From Candidatus Formimonas warabiya (GTDB taxonomy: Bacteria > Bacillota > Dehalobacteriia > Dehalobacteriales > Dehalobacteriaceae): a stretch of 64,000 bases of DNA. Below, one piece after another: positions 9,101 to 16,569 of the stretch (the first letter of the stretch is position 1; the number at the start of each line of letters is the position of its first letter). The notes under the pieces are model-generated. The model did not search any database. It saw only the letters and a program-made list of their open reading frames with translations, and was not told the origin of the DNA. Position numbers and translations under genes: made by a program. The stretch covers positions 5,530,903-5,594,902 of the forward strand of contig NZ_CP017634.1 in NCBI RefSeq assembly GCF_002777255.1, written 5' to 3'.

Positions 9101-10962
9101 CCGGCATCGTTGATATCCCCTTTAATGTCCTCACGGGGATAGCCTTCTTTGACCAATTCGTCAATCAGCCCGTTTGCCTCTGCGACCATGCCCTTCAAGG
9201 CGGGAAGGTCGCTATCGGCGATTTTGTCTGCCTCTTCTTTGTCTGTGGGAAACTCAAGCAGGAGTTCCTGCAGCATTTCAACCTTTTTCCCCATGGTATA
9301 GTATTCTTTTGTTGCGGAGACACTTCCAATGGTTATTTTAGCCAGATAACTGTCTTCTGTAATATCGCTGAAAGTATGGCTGATCAAGCCGTTTTCCGCG
9401 GTCTCGGTATAGGTATATTTTGCTGTTTCACTGCCCATTGGATACAATTCAAATACTGCCTGGGCATTTTCTGCCGCATTTGCCACGGTGGCCCTGACGA
9501 TCAGCTCTGTAGCCGAGCTTCCTTTGGAAACCGTCATTTCTTTGATCGTTACGGATACAACACCGCCGCCCGAATGTCCGCCGCCCGAGCTTCCCGTTGT
9601 CTTATCGGCAGTAATTGTTGTCCCACCTTTTTCACCGACTACTTCTTTCCCGTTAATAGTAGCTTTTACGCCTTCACTTAGTTCAAGCTTGGCCGGTTCC
9701 TTGCTGAAAGTTGTTCCGGAAGCGGCCGAGGATAATGTGGCAGAATTGATCGAGCCGCTTCCCGTTATGACAGCCGGGGCATTGATAACCGCGCTTTGGA
9801 TCTTGTTATTATTCTCTATCGTTGTTCCCGGAATATTATCTGCAATTGTAAAATCTGAAATGCTCCCATCATTGATAACCCTGGTTTGCTCGCCTGCCAC
9901 AATTAGGGTATCTACCGTACCTTTGATCGTAACCTGAATATCATTTCCACTAATATTAACCTTCTGATAGGCGCCGTCCAAAATGACATTCTCATCGGCA
10001 GACAATTGTTTTATCACGGTACCGTTTGAAGAGACAACGCGCACAGTATCTCCAACCTTTTCCACCAGCACCGTATTTTCTAAAATACAATTTTCAAAAT
10101 GGATGGAATTAGCCCCGCCGCCCTGAATCCGGGTTTTCCCCGTGACGGTTACCTGATTAAACCAGACATCTCCTTCCCCAACCCCTTTGGCAATGACCAG
10201 ATCTCCCTTAATGGTAATCCCTTTCAATGTAACGCCCGGTACATGAATGGAGACGTTGCCTTCCACAGTTTTTTTGCCATCAATTAACTCATAAATTCCT
10301 TCTTTTTCAATATTCGTCACACGGGCCCGGGTAAAGTCATTTAATTTTGCCAAAGTAACAACCGCTTCTGCCCGGGTAATTGGTTTGGCAGGGGCAAAAG
10401 TACCGTCAGGATAACCGTTCATCAAATTGTTTTTTACTACCGCCGCTACCGCATCTTTACACCAAACAGGGATCTTTTCCTGATCACGAAAAGAATTCAA
10501 AGCATCAGTACCGCCGGAAGACAACACTGCTAATTTGCCGATGATGGCGGCAACCTCCGCCCTGGTAATATTCTTTTCCGGGCGGATGGTTTGATCCTCA
10601 TAGCCGCTTAGATAGCCGGCAGCAGCGGCTTTGGCGACATCATCATAATACCAGGCATCTTTTTTGACATCCTTAAAATGAATCTCTGTTTTTTGGCTAA
10701 GTTGCTGTGCTTTACTGACTAAAGCCATAAACTCCGCTCTGGTGATGTAATTATTGGGTTTGAAAGAGCCGTCCTGATACCCTGTAATCCATCCTTTTTC
10801 CATCCAGCTGTTAATTTGCGCCGCCGCCCAGTGGTTGGCCACATCCGATGCTCCTTTTTCCGCACTTGCCGTGCCCGTCATGGCAATAAAACCAAAAAGC
10901 ATGATCAAGCAAAGCAGGTAGGGCATCCATTTTCTGGTTTTACTCGGTCTATTTTTTTTCAT
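6160..10962 (-). CDS. Giant SLH-domain surface protein with C-terminal repeats
   Basis: A 1600-residue exported protein. Residues 1-35 are a signal peptide (helix PYLLCLIMLFGFIAM, then TASA). Three SLH repeats at about 38-220 carry the usual ITRAEF/ITRAEV/ITRAEA motifs and should bind wall polymer. Residues 230-440 are short beta repeats (GVTLKGITIKGDLVI and similar), like a right-handed beta-helix. A Gly/Ser linker (SSGGGHSGGG) follows near 465. The rest is largely alpha-helical with FIVAR-like segments, ending in about three 103-residue repeats. No enzyme motif is visible; adhesion or wall structure is inferred. The start follows AGGGAG. It lies 53 bp after the S8 protease gene and is probably co-transcribed. 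Confidence 0.85.
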   Translation of the reverse strand: MKKNRPSKTRKWMPYLLCLIMLFGFIAMTGTASAEKGASDVANHWAAAQINSWMEKGWITGYQDGSFKPNNYITRAEFMALVSKAQQLSQKTEIHFKDVKKDAWYYDDVAKAAAAGYLSGYEDQTIRPEKNITRAEVAAIIGKLAVLSSGGTDALNSFRDQEKIPVWCKDAVAAVVKNNLMNGYPDGTFAPAKPITRAEAVVTLAKLNDFTRARVTNIEKEGIYELIDGKKTVEGNVSIHVPGVTLKGITIKGDLVIAKGVGEGDVWFNQVTVTGKTRIQGGGANSIHFENCILENTVLVEKVGDTVRVVSSNGTVIKQLSADENVILDGAYQKVNISGNDIQVTIKGTVDTLIVAGEQTRVINDGSISDFTIADNIPGTTIENNNKIQSAVINAPAVITGSGSINSATLSSAASGTTFSKEPAKLELSEGVKATINGKEVVGEKGGTTITADKTTGSSGGGHSGGGVVSVTIKEMTVSKGSSATELIVRATVANAAENAQAVFELYPMGSETAKYTYTETAENGLISHTFSDITEDSYLAKITIGSVSATKEYYTMGKKVEMLQELLLEFPTDKEEADKIADSDLPALKGMVAEANGLIDELVKEGYPREDIKGDINDAGPVGGFYNYLGLGFATERIDRFLWEMEYIFGVLRDEDEGGGRFADLSIDGTVITMKVVKNARIGDIFDGHHMGEFLPIYGQPVLFTPSTLQIANINIIPEPVGSDIGMGIMSVAGKRNINYAFVKLAGKDSLADTWLNDVVGTSFSATHNGKNYCVNITAEHANKGMLAREIKAFSRLPEDYYTSGSMENLAAAVNDAQNIVDSANLTPEQLDQAYEKIKNAQKALRCNIAVDQRSLSNAVAQADQMQQEDYPLSFYSFMEEKKREAEGVLAQSRPTAQELQLAYNRLNDAMRECVLGKEKLDLYIEKIMALPESVEAVNRVTSVTFLQNLYNQCVAAQNAAVTYGVSNKDIADADFVSGGRLNIAYEKLATMNKSLQVLEEMKYALIPEYKLGGDIPLGAAVSMDINDINFVTNEINVHIIDPEALLADILKGARLLQYQYDAQIPASYPNYITVGSTRIATSPTAIVSPTGILLFRNALLAQTKIQYKSISLMDIKNINFYIEFYDSILPKYKVNFVLFDINKDFLEEKVAYAKNSMQTSIYFNDVYVANLLPELNEQVAVMEDIIARYDTLTKEEIETAYKAFSAASKDCTTWNAKFNELLYVLDGYPANREEKNAIPKSKRSSLDADIKNTESIITLLKGYGVSQEQIESLPNYANLNMAKERVAEFDKLNILNSQGLMKLPKTKELADAITTPEQIAAFRAVYADVKAQIATLVELGVPYSEIEALADYFRLAIAEARIADLDALENLSGESAVQPDNQENMVDDTENISLQLDRLREALQKLPDTKEEADAITGVEEITGLRSNYAEVQEKIRDLENLGYDMTQIEALDDYFRVAIAESRIAELDALEDLPGDADSEPDNQENVMDDTENISLQLSQLREALQKLPDTKEKAYAIIGAEEITELRSNYAEVQEKIRGLENSGYDMTQIEALDDYFRVAIAEFRIAELDAANEIIGLKGVIGHFGDPVHKERLAS
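6240..7090 (-). repeat. Tandem 309-bp repeats in the SLH protein gene
   Basis: The DNA repeats with a period of 309 bp: the marker CCAGNTCGGCGATCCT recurs at about 6243, 6552 and 6861. The first two units are nearly identical and the third is more diverged. Each unit encodes 103 residues containing YDMTQIEALDDYFRVAIAE. The near-identity points to recent unequal exchange. Confidence 0.9.
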
Positions 10963-11015
10963 CTCTCAACTCTCCCTTATCATCAATTCTGAAAATCACC
11001 CCAAAATAAGGCGGT

Positions 11016-14000
11016 TTAATATGCTAGTTCCTCCAAAAACGCCTTAATTGCCACGGCGGCCTCTGCTCTCGTGGTATTCGCTTTTGGGGCGAATCTTTGA
11101 TCAGAGTAGCCGTGCAAAATACCAATATTTTGCGCAGCATTAACGTCCTTTTTTGCCCAGTCGCTGATGCTGGCATCATCGGTAAACCTGGTTGCAGCCT
11201 CCTCATGAATAGCCTTTCCGCCATTTTTTTCATACACGCGCATCATGATAGAAGCCATTTCCTCTCTGGTTATCGGCGCATTGGGTACAAATGTGTCTTT
11301 TGTTTTACCATGCACTATAGCACTTGCATATGCTTTGGCAATATCCTCGGCATACCAGGCGTCAGAAGGTACATCCTGGAACACCGTACCTGCCCCATCA
11401 TTTTCCAGATCAAAGGCTTTTACCAGCATGGATACAAATTCCGCCCGGGTCACTTTATTCTGAGGATAAAAATTGCCCTTGAAACCTGTTACAAAGCCCC
11501 GGTCTGCCATCCATTCAATGTCCATTTTAGCCCAACTGTTTTCGATATCTCCAAATACCGTTTTCTTTTCCATGATGATATATTGGGAAAAATGGGAAAC
11601 TGAGAAAGTGAATTGTCCTAAACCAGTACTCTTGCCGCCCACATAGTCCCAACTCTTACTATCGCTACGATAGCAATAAGCGCCCAGTCTGGCCGGATTG
11701 GCTACTCTGTCGGCATCATAAGCAAGAGTTATCTCAATAGGACTGCTAAATTCTTTCATCAATGCGTTTCCATGATAAAAGTTAATTTCGTATGCTTTGC
11801 TGACAGAATTCTCCAAACCCAGGATCTCTTTTTTCTCCGGGTGTACCGTTATTCTTAGATTGTTGCCCTGTGTATCCAGAGCCTCTGCCGGAATGGAAAA
11901 TACAAAATCATTGCCTTTAATGGTCCAAGCTATCTTCTTTGTGCTGGTTTCCTTTAAAATTTCCCCCGGTATTTCTATTACCCAATCCCTTGTATTTACT
12001 GAGGGAATAGAGGCATCGATCAATAGAGAATTATTTTTCACCGTATTTAATATTTTAGGTTGAACTTTTACGGTGGCACTGCAGGAGCCATCCGGATTAT
12101 TTTCCAACTGGACAATTCTGTCCCCTGAATCCGCACTGTCTGCCCCGGAACCACCGCCAGAGCCCCCGCCGGAACCACCACCCGGATTTTCTCCCGGATC
12201 GTCACCAGGATCTTCTCCCGGATTTTCGCCTGGATTCTCACCCGGATCTTCAGGGGGACCATTATCTCCATTAATCACCAGGGTATAATTACCACCTGCC
12301 AGTGTTCCCGGCAAATACTCGCCAAAGTTAGATATCTTTAAAACATAGTCTCCTTCTTCCAAAGGTGTCGTCAAACTGTTGCCATTATAAAGGTTGTCAT
12401 TAATCAAGACCTTCAACAATTGATTTTCCTGACCACTCTTCCGGTACAAATCCACGTGGCAATAGATATCGCATTTTACCCGAAAAACAAATGGTCCTTC
12501 TTTTTTGACCGTAAATTTAAAGGTATCCTCATCTTCAAAATAGTCTAGCGTACCCACCTTTTTTACATTTACCGCTATGGGATTATCTATGCCTGGATAG
12601 TCATCCTGAACATCTTCCTTTTTGATCATGGCCATCTGGATCAGCGCCGGCAAATTTTTCAAATCTAAAGAAGAAGCCCCGGCTGATGTCGCTTTCATAC
12701 CTGCTACGTTATATACCCCATAACCGGAATAGATCGACGCCGGATCATGAATCTCATTGATGTATTCAATCTTTACGGAAGCGCCTGACGGGGCGGGAAT
12801 GATATAGACCCAGTCCTTTATTTCACTAGTTGAGCCATCCTCTTGATAATTCTCTCTCATATTCATATAGCATCCGCCGTTGTTATTGGTAATCGCTATA
12901 CCGACTCTGGACTGGGCGGGAAGATCCATTTTGACCTTTACCACAGGAGTTTCCACAATCCTCAGGGTACTTAAAATATCAGGTATATCCTGTCCTTTAA
13001 TTCGAATATAGTACTCTCCTTCCGGCACACTTTCCGTTCCCCAGGCAAATGATTGATACATATTTCTATTGACATATTGTTTACTGCTTAATATCTTCCC
13101 ACCGCTGTCCTCAAGGGGAGTCAGGTTTCCCACCCCGTCTTTTGTAAATATTTCCAGGCTTAGCAGCTCACTGGAGGTATTGACCGGGTCATCGCTGACG
13201 CTTAAAAACTGGAGGCTATAGCCCTTTTTGTTCTGACCGGCGGTATCAATCTTAAACCATCTGCTTTGTCCATAATGTTTAAAGGTGACATCACTGGCCT
13301 CTCCCCCCAGGACAAGGGGAGAAGCATGGGCGCCAATATCCTGCAGAAAATCCTCATCCCGGATCAAAGCAGCCACAATCTCGCCAGGTTCCGGAGAATT
13401 CACCGTGACCACAGGATTATGCTCATTACCCCCGATGGGCTCATTCATTAAGTAATAATCCAAGGTATAGTCCTCTAGCCAATCCGGCAGGATATAATTA
13501 AATTTATAGTCGCCATAGGGCAATTCAACGGTTGCGGTAAAAGTTTTCCCATCATCCGGTCTCACTTGTGCGTCGGCCGTACCCAGATAGTCGTACTTAT
13601 TCCCCCCGGCAGTGTCCCTGCAATAGATATCGATGCCGATCTTTTCAGGAATCACCCCATGATCCGGAATGGTAATCACAAATTTTTGCCTAGCCAGACC
13701 CCCTACTTTTACAATCACCTTCTGTGACTGAAAATGGCTTTGCGTGCTTTCTACTTGCAACCCAATCTGGTCTCCCACAGAGTATTGGCTTAAATCAACG
13801 GGTACTTCTGCCCTTCCTCCGGAAAGTGTAAATGATTTTTTAATTTCATTCCCGTCTGCCGCCACATATCCTTGGCTTTCGGAATATCTTACCCGGCGGT
13901 ATGTCAATGTCCCCTGGTCCTCGGCAGTGGTATCCGTGCTGCCAACCTCATTTTGGGCACGGATTTCTATCGTACTTTCCCCTTTGATCAAGGTCTTTCC

Positions 14001-15539
14001 GGGATCAAGGACAAACTGTTTAAATCTTACAGGCTGGGAATTTTTGATCCCATCATTATTTAAAATCTTCATTTGTACGGTGGAATCTTTTTGGATCCTT
14101 CCTTTTTCATCAAAATATTGATAATCCTGTGCACAAGTATTGTCGATTATTTCTTGGAACAACGTCCTCCCTTTCAGGCCCATGTCCTGTGCTTTCAGCA
14201 ATGCCGCCATTCCGGTGACAAAAGGAGCGGCCATGGACGTCCCCATGAGATATTCATACCTGTCCGCTCTATTGTCATCCCGATAGGTACTGACAATATT
14301 CATCCCGGGGGCATGGACAATTCTTGCCGATAAATCCGGATTAAAGGAGGCAAAATCTGTTTCCACAAATTCTCCCTCCACACACTGAAAAGCCGATACG
14401 GCCAAAACACCTTCGCAGCCCCCGGGATAGAGAATATTTCTTTTATCATATTCATTGCCGGTGGAAGCAACGACCAATACATTCTTTGATACGGCATAAT
14501 CAATAACCTCTTGCATAGCCCTGCTGTCTCCATCCGTGCCCATGCTGAGATTGATGATATCCGCCCCGTTATTTACCGCATAAAGTATGCCGTTTAATAC
14601 ATCAATCAGATTACCTTGTCCCTCGCTGTTTAAAACACGGATCGGCATAATCTTCGCGCCGCCTGCCACACCGGCAATCCCTTTGCCGTTATTGGCAATT
14701 CCGGCGGCAATCCCGGCCACATGAGTGCCATGTCCCTCACCATCCTCGGGATCCTGATCGTTGTTCACAAAATCATAGCCTGGGACGATCCTATCTTCCA
14801 GATCTTCATGATTTAACTGGACTCCGCTGTCTACAACAGCAATGGTCACATGGGAAAGGTTTTGCTGCACGATGTCTTTATCCCATTGTTCTAAGGCATC
14901 GACGGCATCTAGTCCCCACTGCAAATTCCCGCAATAATAGGGATCATTATACTCCAATGCACTTCCGCTCCCCAGAGCAAAGAAGCGCAGCATTGGTTCC
15001 GCGTACTCTACCGCCTCGGAGCTTTCAAGGGCAGAAATAACCGCATCTATTTTTTTCTTAGAAGAGATTTCTACGCCCAGATATGGAGAAGCCGTCGGTA
15101 CATCCATCTTGACAACTTCAGCATCACAATTTTCCACTTGATAAACGATTTCGGAAACTGCTGATTCCCGGATTGCAGATAAACTTTTCAATCCCTTATT
15201 TTCTAATGGAACATTTTTGTACTTCACCAGTATCTGATCGGAAATGATGCTTTTTTCTCCTTGAATGCTTGGAACATCTTGAATAACAGGGGGTAAGGGA
15301 TCCTCATTCTCCTCTATTTGGCTTTCATAGGGAAATCTTTCTTGTCCCAAATCAAAAGAATCCAAATTATACGGTTCCCACAGGCAAATGTTTTTTTGGG
15401 CAATCGCATCTTTTTTAATATTTACTGCTGTATCTGCATTAGCACCGGCTGGTAGCACAGAAGTCCATAGAAATACAAGTGCAATTAAAAAAGACATGCG
15501 TTTATTTAATCTTTTTAAATTTTTTTTTCTCTCCAACAT
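11016..15539 (-). CDS. Cell-wall-anchored subtilisin-like (S8) protease with SLH repeats
   Basis: About 1507 residues from ATG 15539, chosen because GGGGAGG sits just ahead; an in-frame start at 15593 has no such site. A signal peptide (MSFLIALVFLWTSVLPAGANA) is followed by a propeptide and an S8 domain with all catalytic residues: Asp in AVVDSGV near 237, His in GHGTHVAG near 270, Ser in GTSMAAP near 440. A pre-peptidase C-terminal-like domain precedes a Pro/Gly/Glu linker (encoded near 12170-12260). Three SLH repeats end the protein (VTRAEF, ITREEM, TTRAEA). It should be an exported protease held on the cell wall. It heads the operon with the giant SLH protein. Confidence 0.93.
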   Translation of the reverse strand: MLERKKNLKRLNKRMSFLIALVFLWTSVLPAGANADTAVNIKKDAIAQKNICLWEPYNLDSFDLGQERFPYESQIEENEDPLPPVIQDVPSIQGEKSIISDQILVKYKNVPLENKGLKSLSAIRESAVSEIVYQVENCDAEVVKMDVPTASPYLGVEISSKKKIDAVISALESSEAVEYAEPMLRFFALGSGSALEYNDPYYCGNLQWGLDAVDALEQWDKDIVQQNLSHVTIAVVDSGVQLNHEDLEDRIVPGYDFVNNDQDPEDGEGHGTHVAGIAAGIANNGKGIAGVAGGAKIMPIRVLNSEGQGNLIDVLNGILYAVNNGADIINLSMGTDGDSRAMQEVIDYAVSKNVLVVASTGNEYDKRNILYPGGCEGVLAVSAFQCVEGEFVETDFASFNPDLSARIVHAPGMNIVSTYRDDNRADRYEYLMGTSMAAPFVTGMAALLKAQDMGLKGRTLFQEIIDNTCAQDYQYFDEKGRIQKDSTVQMKILNNDGIKNSQPVRFKQFVLDPGKTLIKGESTIEIRAQNEVGSTDTTAEDQGTLTYRRVRYSESQGYVAADGNEIKKSFTLSGGRAEVPVDLSQYSVGDQIGLQVESTQSHFQSQKVIVKVGGLARQKFVITIPDHGVIPEKIGIDIYCRDTAGGNKYDYLGTADAQVRPDDGKTFTATVELPYGDYKFNYILPDWLEDYTLDYYLMNEPIGGNEHNPVVTVNSPEPGEIVAALIRDEDFLQDIGAHASPLVLGGEASDVTFKHYGQSRWFKIDTAGQNKKGYSLQFLSVSDDPVNTSSELLSLEIFTKDGVGNLTPLEDSGGKILSSKQYVNRNMYQSFAWGTESVPEGEYYIRIKGQDIPDILSTLRIVETPVVKVKMDLPAQSRVGIAITNNNGGCYMNMRENYQEDGSTSEIKDWVYIIPAPSGASVKIEYINEIHDPASIYSGYGVYNVAGMKATSAGASSLDLKNLPALIQMAMIKKEDVQDDYPGIDNPIAVNVKKVGTLDYFEDEDTFKFTVKKEGPFVFRVKCDIYCHVDLYRKSGQENQLLKVLINDNLYNGNSLTTPLEEGDYVLKISNFGEYLPGTLAGGNYTLVINGDNGPPEDPGENPGENPGEDPGDDPGENPGGGSGGGSGGGSGADSADSGDRIVQLENNPDGSCSATVKVQPKILNTVKNNSLLIDASIPSVNTRDWVIEIPGEILKETSTKKIAWTIKGNDFVFSIPAEALDTQGNNLRITVHPEKKEILGLENSVSKAYEINFYHGNALMKEFSSPIEITLAYDADRVANPARLGAYCYRSDSKSWDYVGGKSTGLGQFTFSVSHFSQYIIMEKKTVFGDIENSWAKMDIEWMADRGFVTGFKGNFYPQNKVTRAEFVSMLVKAFDLENDGAGTVFQDVPSDAWYAEDIAKAYASAIVHGKTKDTFVPNAPITREEMASIMMRVYEKNGGKAIHEEAATRFTDDASISDWAKKDVNAAQNIGILHGYSDQRFAPKANTTRAEAAVAIKAFLEELAY

Positions 15540-15650
15540 AATCCTCCCCATTAAATTCCTTTCCTTGTTTAGACAAAAAATAAAATCCCTCACCTCTTTC
15601 TTTATTTAAGTTTTCCTCCTTTCTTTATTTTTGTTTATTCTTTTTGCACA

Positions 15651-15678
15651 GAACAAAAGTATTATGATACTTTTGTTC
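15651..15678. repeat. 12-bp perfect inverted repeat in the protease leader
   Basis: GAACAAAAGTAT and ATACTTTTGTTC flank a 4-base centre. It is between the leader terminator and the protease start and could be an operator or an RNA hairpin; the palindrome AACAACGTTGTT lies beside it at 15683. Confidence 0.55.
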
Positions 15679-15710
15679 CCATAACAACGTTGTTTTTATG
15701 TTTTTCGCTT

Positions 15711-15769
15711 TAAAAACAAAAAACCATGAAAATAACGGGTATACAAAAATACCCTTACCTTCATGGTAA
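15711..15769 (-). promoter_or_regulatory. Attenuator of the protease leader: second hairpin plus terminator
   Basis: Reading the minus strand, TTACC-ATGAA-GGTAA (15769-15755) forms a small hairpin. Its 5' half pairs alternatively with TTCATGGT (15730-15723) to make a terminator with an inner GGGTA/TACCC stem and a T run. The two folds exclude one another. This is one of six such leaders in the window. Confidence 0.7.
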
Positions 15770-15797
15770 TACGTTCTGCTATTCTTCAATTTTAGCA

Positions 15798-15820
15798 ATG
15801 TAAACCTTCTTGATTTACAT
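15798..15820 (-). promoter_or_regulatory. First hairpin of the protease leader
   Basis: On the minus strand a 9-bp stem (ATGTAAATC/GGTTTACAT, one G-U pair) closes the five-base loop AAGAA, 28 bases before the second hairpin. The loop matches the A-N-G-A-A pattern of the other dual-hairpin leaders. Confidence 0.65.
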
Positions 15821-16092
15821 TTTAAACATTTCAACTTTACAACATAATATAATGTTAAGGATGATGGGCAGTTCTTCTGCTTCTATAGGCATTTTCAAAT
15901 GCATTTTAGCCAATTTTTCAAAGCCTAAGCATATATCTCCTGGTTACACGCAGTTTTAAATTTTTCCAAAGAAAAGTTGGCAAAGTTCATCTGCCAACAA
16001 GCTTGCATTGCCATAAGTTCAGGCTAAGATTTATAAAAAATCATCCTTTATAGAAATAAAAATGGGATATCATTCCATTCATATTTCAATTC

Positions 16093-16122
16093 ATTATAAT
16101 TTAATTTGCTAGTTAGTGTCAA
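16093..16122 (-). promoter_or_regulatory. Promoter of the S8 protease/SLH operon
   Basis: Minus strand TTGACA (16122-16117), an 18-base spacer and TATAAT (16098-16093): a near-consensus vegetative promoter. It implies a leader of about 550 bases before the protease start. That leader contains a further GTTGGCA/TGCCAAC hairpin near 15977-16000. I see no convincing gene in 15540-16092. Confidence 0.7.
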
Positions 16123-16163
16123 GTTATTGTAAATGTAAAAAGTTGATCCTCTCTAGGTGGTGT

Positions 16164-16230
16164 TGTCACAATCATTGAGATCAGTCTTTCTCTTCTTCAT
16201 TTGACACAAAATGTTCAAATGACTGTGACA
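16164..16230. promoter_or_regulatory. Dyad between divergent promoters of the protease and feoB
   Basis: TGTCACAATCATTGA (16164-16178) recurs inverted as TCAAATGACTGTGACA (16215-16230), with a further CATTTGA/TCAAATG pair at 16198-16221. It sits between the minus-strand promoter and a weak plus-strand one (CTGACA 16234, TATAAA 16256). A regulator-binding region is likely but unidentified. Confidence 0.5.
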
Positions 16231-16392
16231 AAACTGACATAATTGCCAGATAGAATATAAACATGGAAATAAAATGAAACCACTGAGGAAAGGGAAAATT
16301 GTCATTGGCTTGAAGCATAAGACATTTCCAAAATCACAACTGCAGCAGCAGTTTTTACATAAATTTTTACTCTCTATTCTCCTCTCCCCTAG

Positions 16393-16420
16393 AACCGGAA
16401 CTTGATCCGGTTTTTTCTTT
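16393..16420 (+). terminator. Terminator-like hairpin in the feoB leader
   Basis: AACCGGA/TCCGGTT (7 bp, six-base loop) is followed by TTTTTTCTTTTTT. It lies about 150 bp before feoB and after the likely plus-strand promoter, so it may attenuate feoB transcription. Confidence 0.65.
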
Positions 16421-16499
16421 TTTCCTGCCGGAACCCCCCGGGTGCTTGCGGGTAGAGAAGCCTAAAATTTATTCCTATATGATTAGCACTTAAAGCTTT

Positions 16500-16569
16500 A
16501 GCCACATATATTGGTTTTGGGAAATAATCTTAACCGCAACTAAAACAAATGGGAGAGGAGAGTTTTCAA
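16500..16569 (+). promoter_or_regulatory. Conserved feo leader element, copy B (upstream of feoB)
   Basis: AGCCACATATATTGG at 16500-16514 matches 5522-5536 exactly, with continuing similarity up to the ribosome binding site GGAGAGGAG. See copy A upstream of feoA. Confidence 0.6.

Noticed and set aside
15625..15834. A 69-codon minus-strand ORF in the protease leader
   Set aside because: It spans the leader hairpins and terminator, has no ribosome binding site, and its Lys/Phe-rich translation reflects the AT-rich leader.
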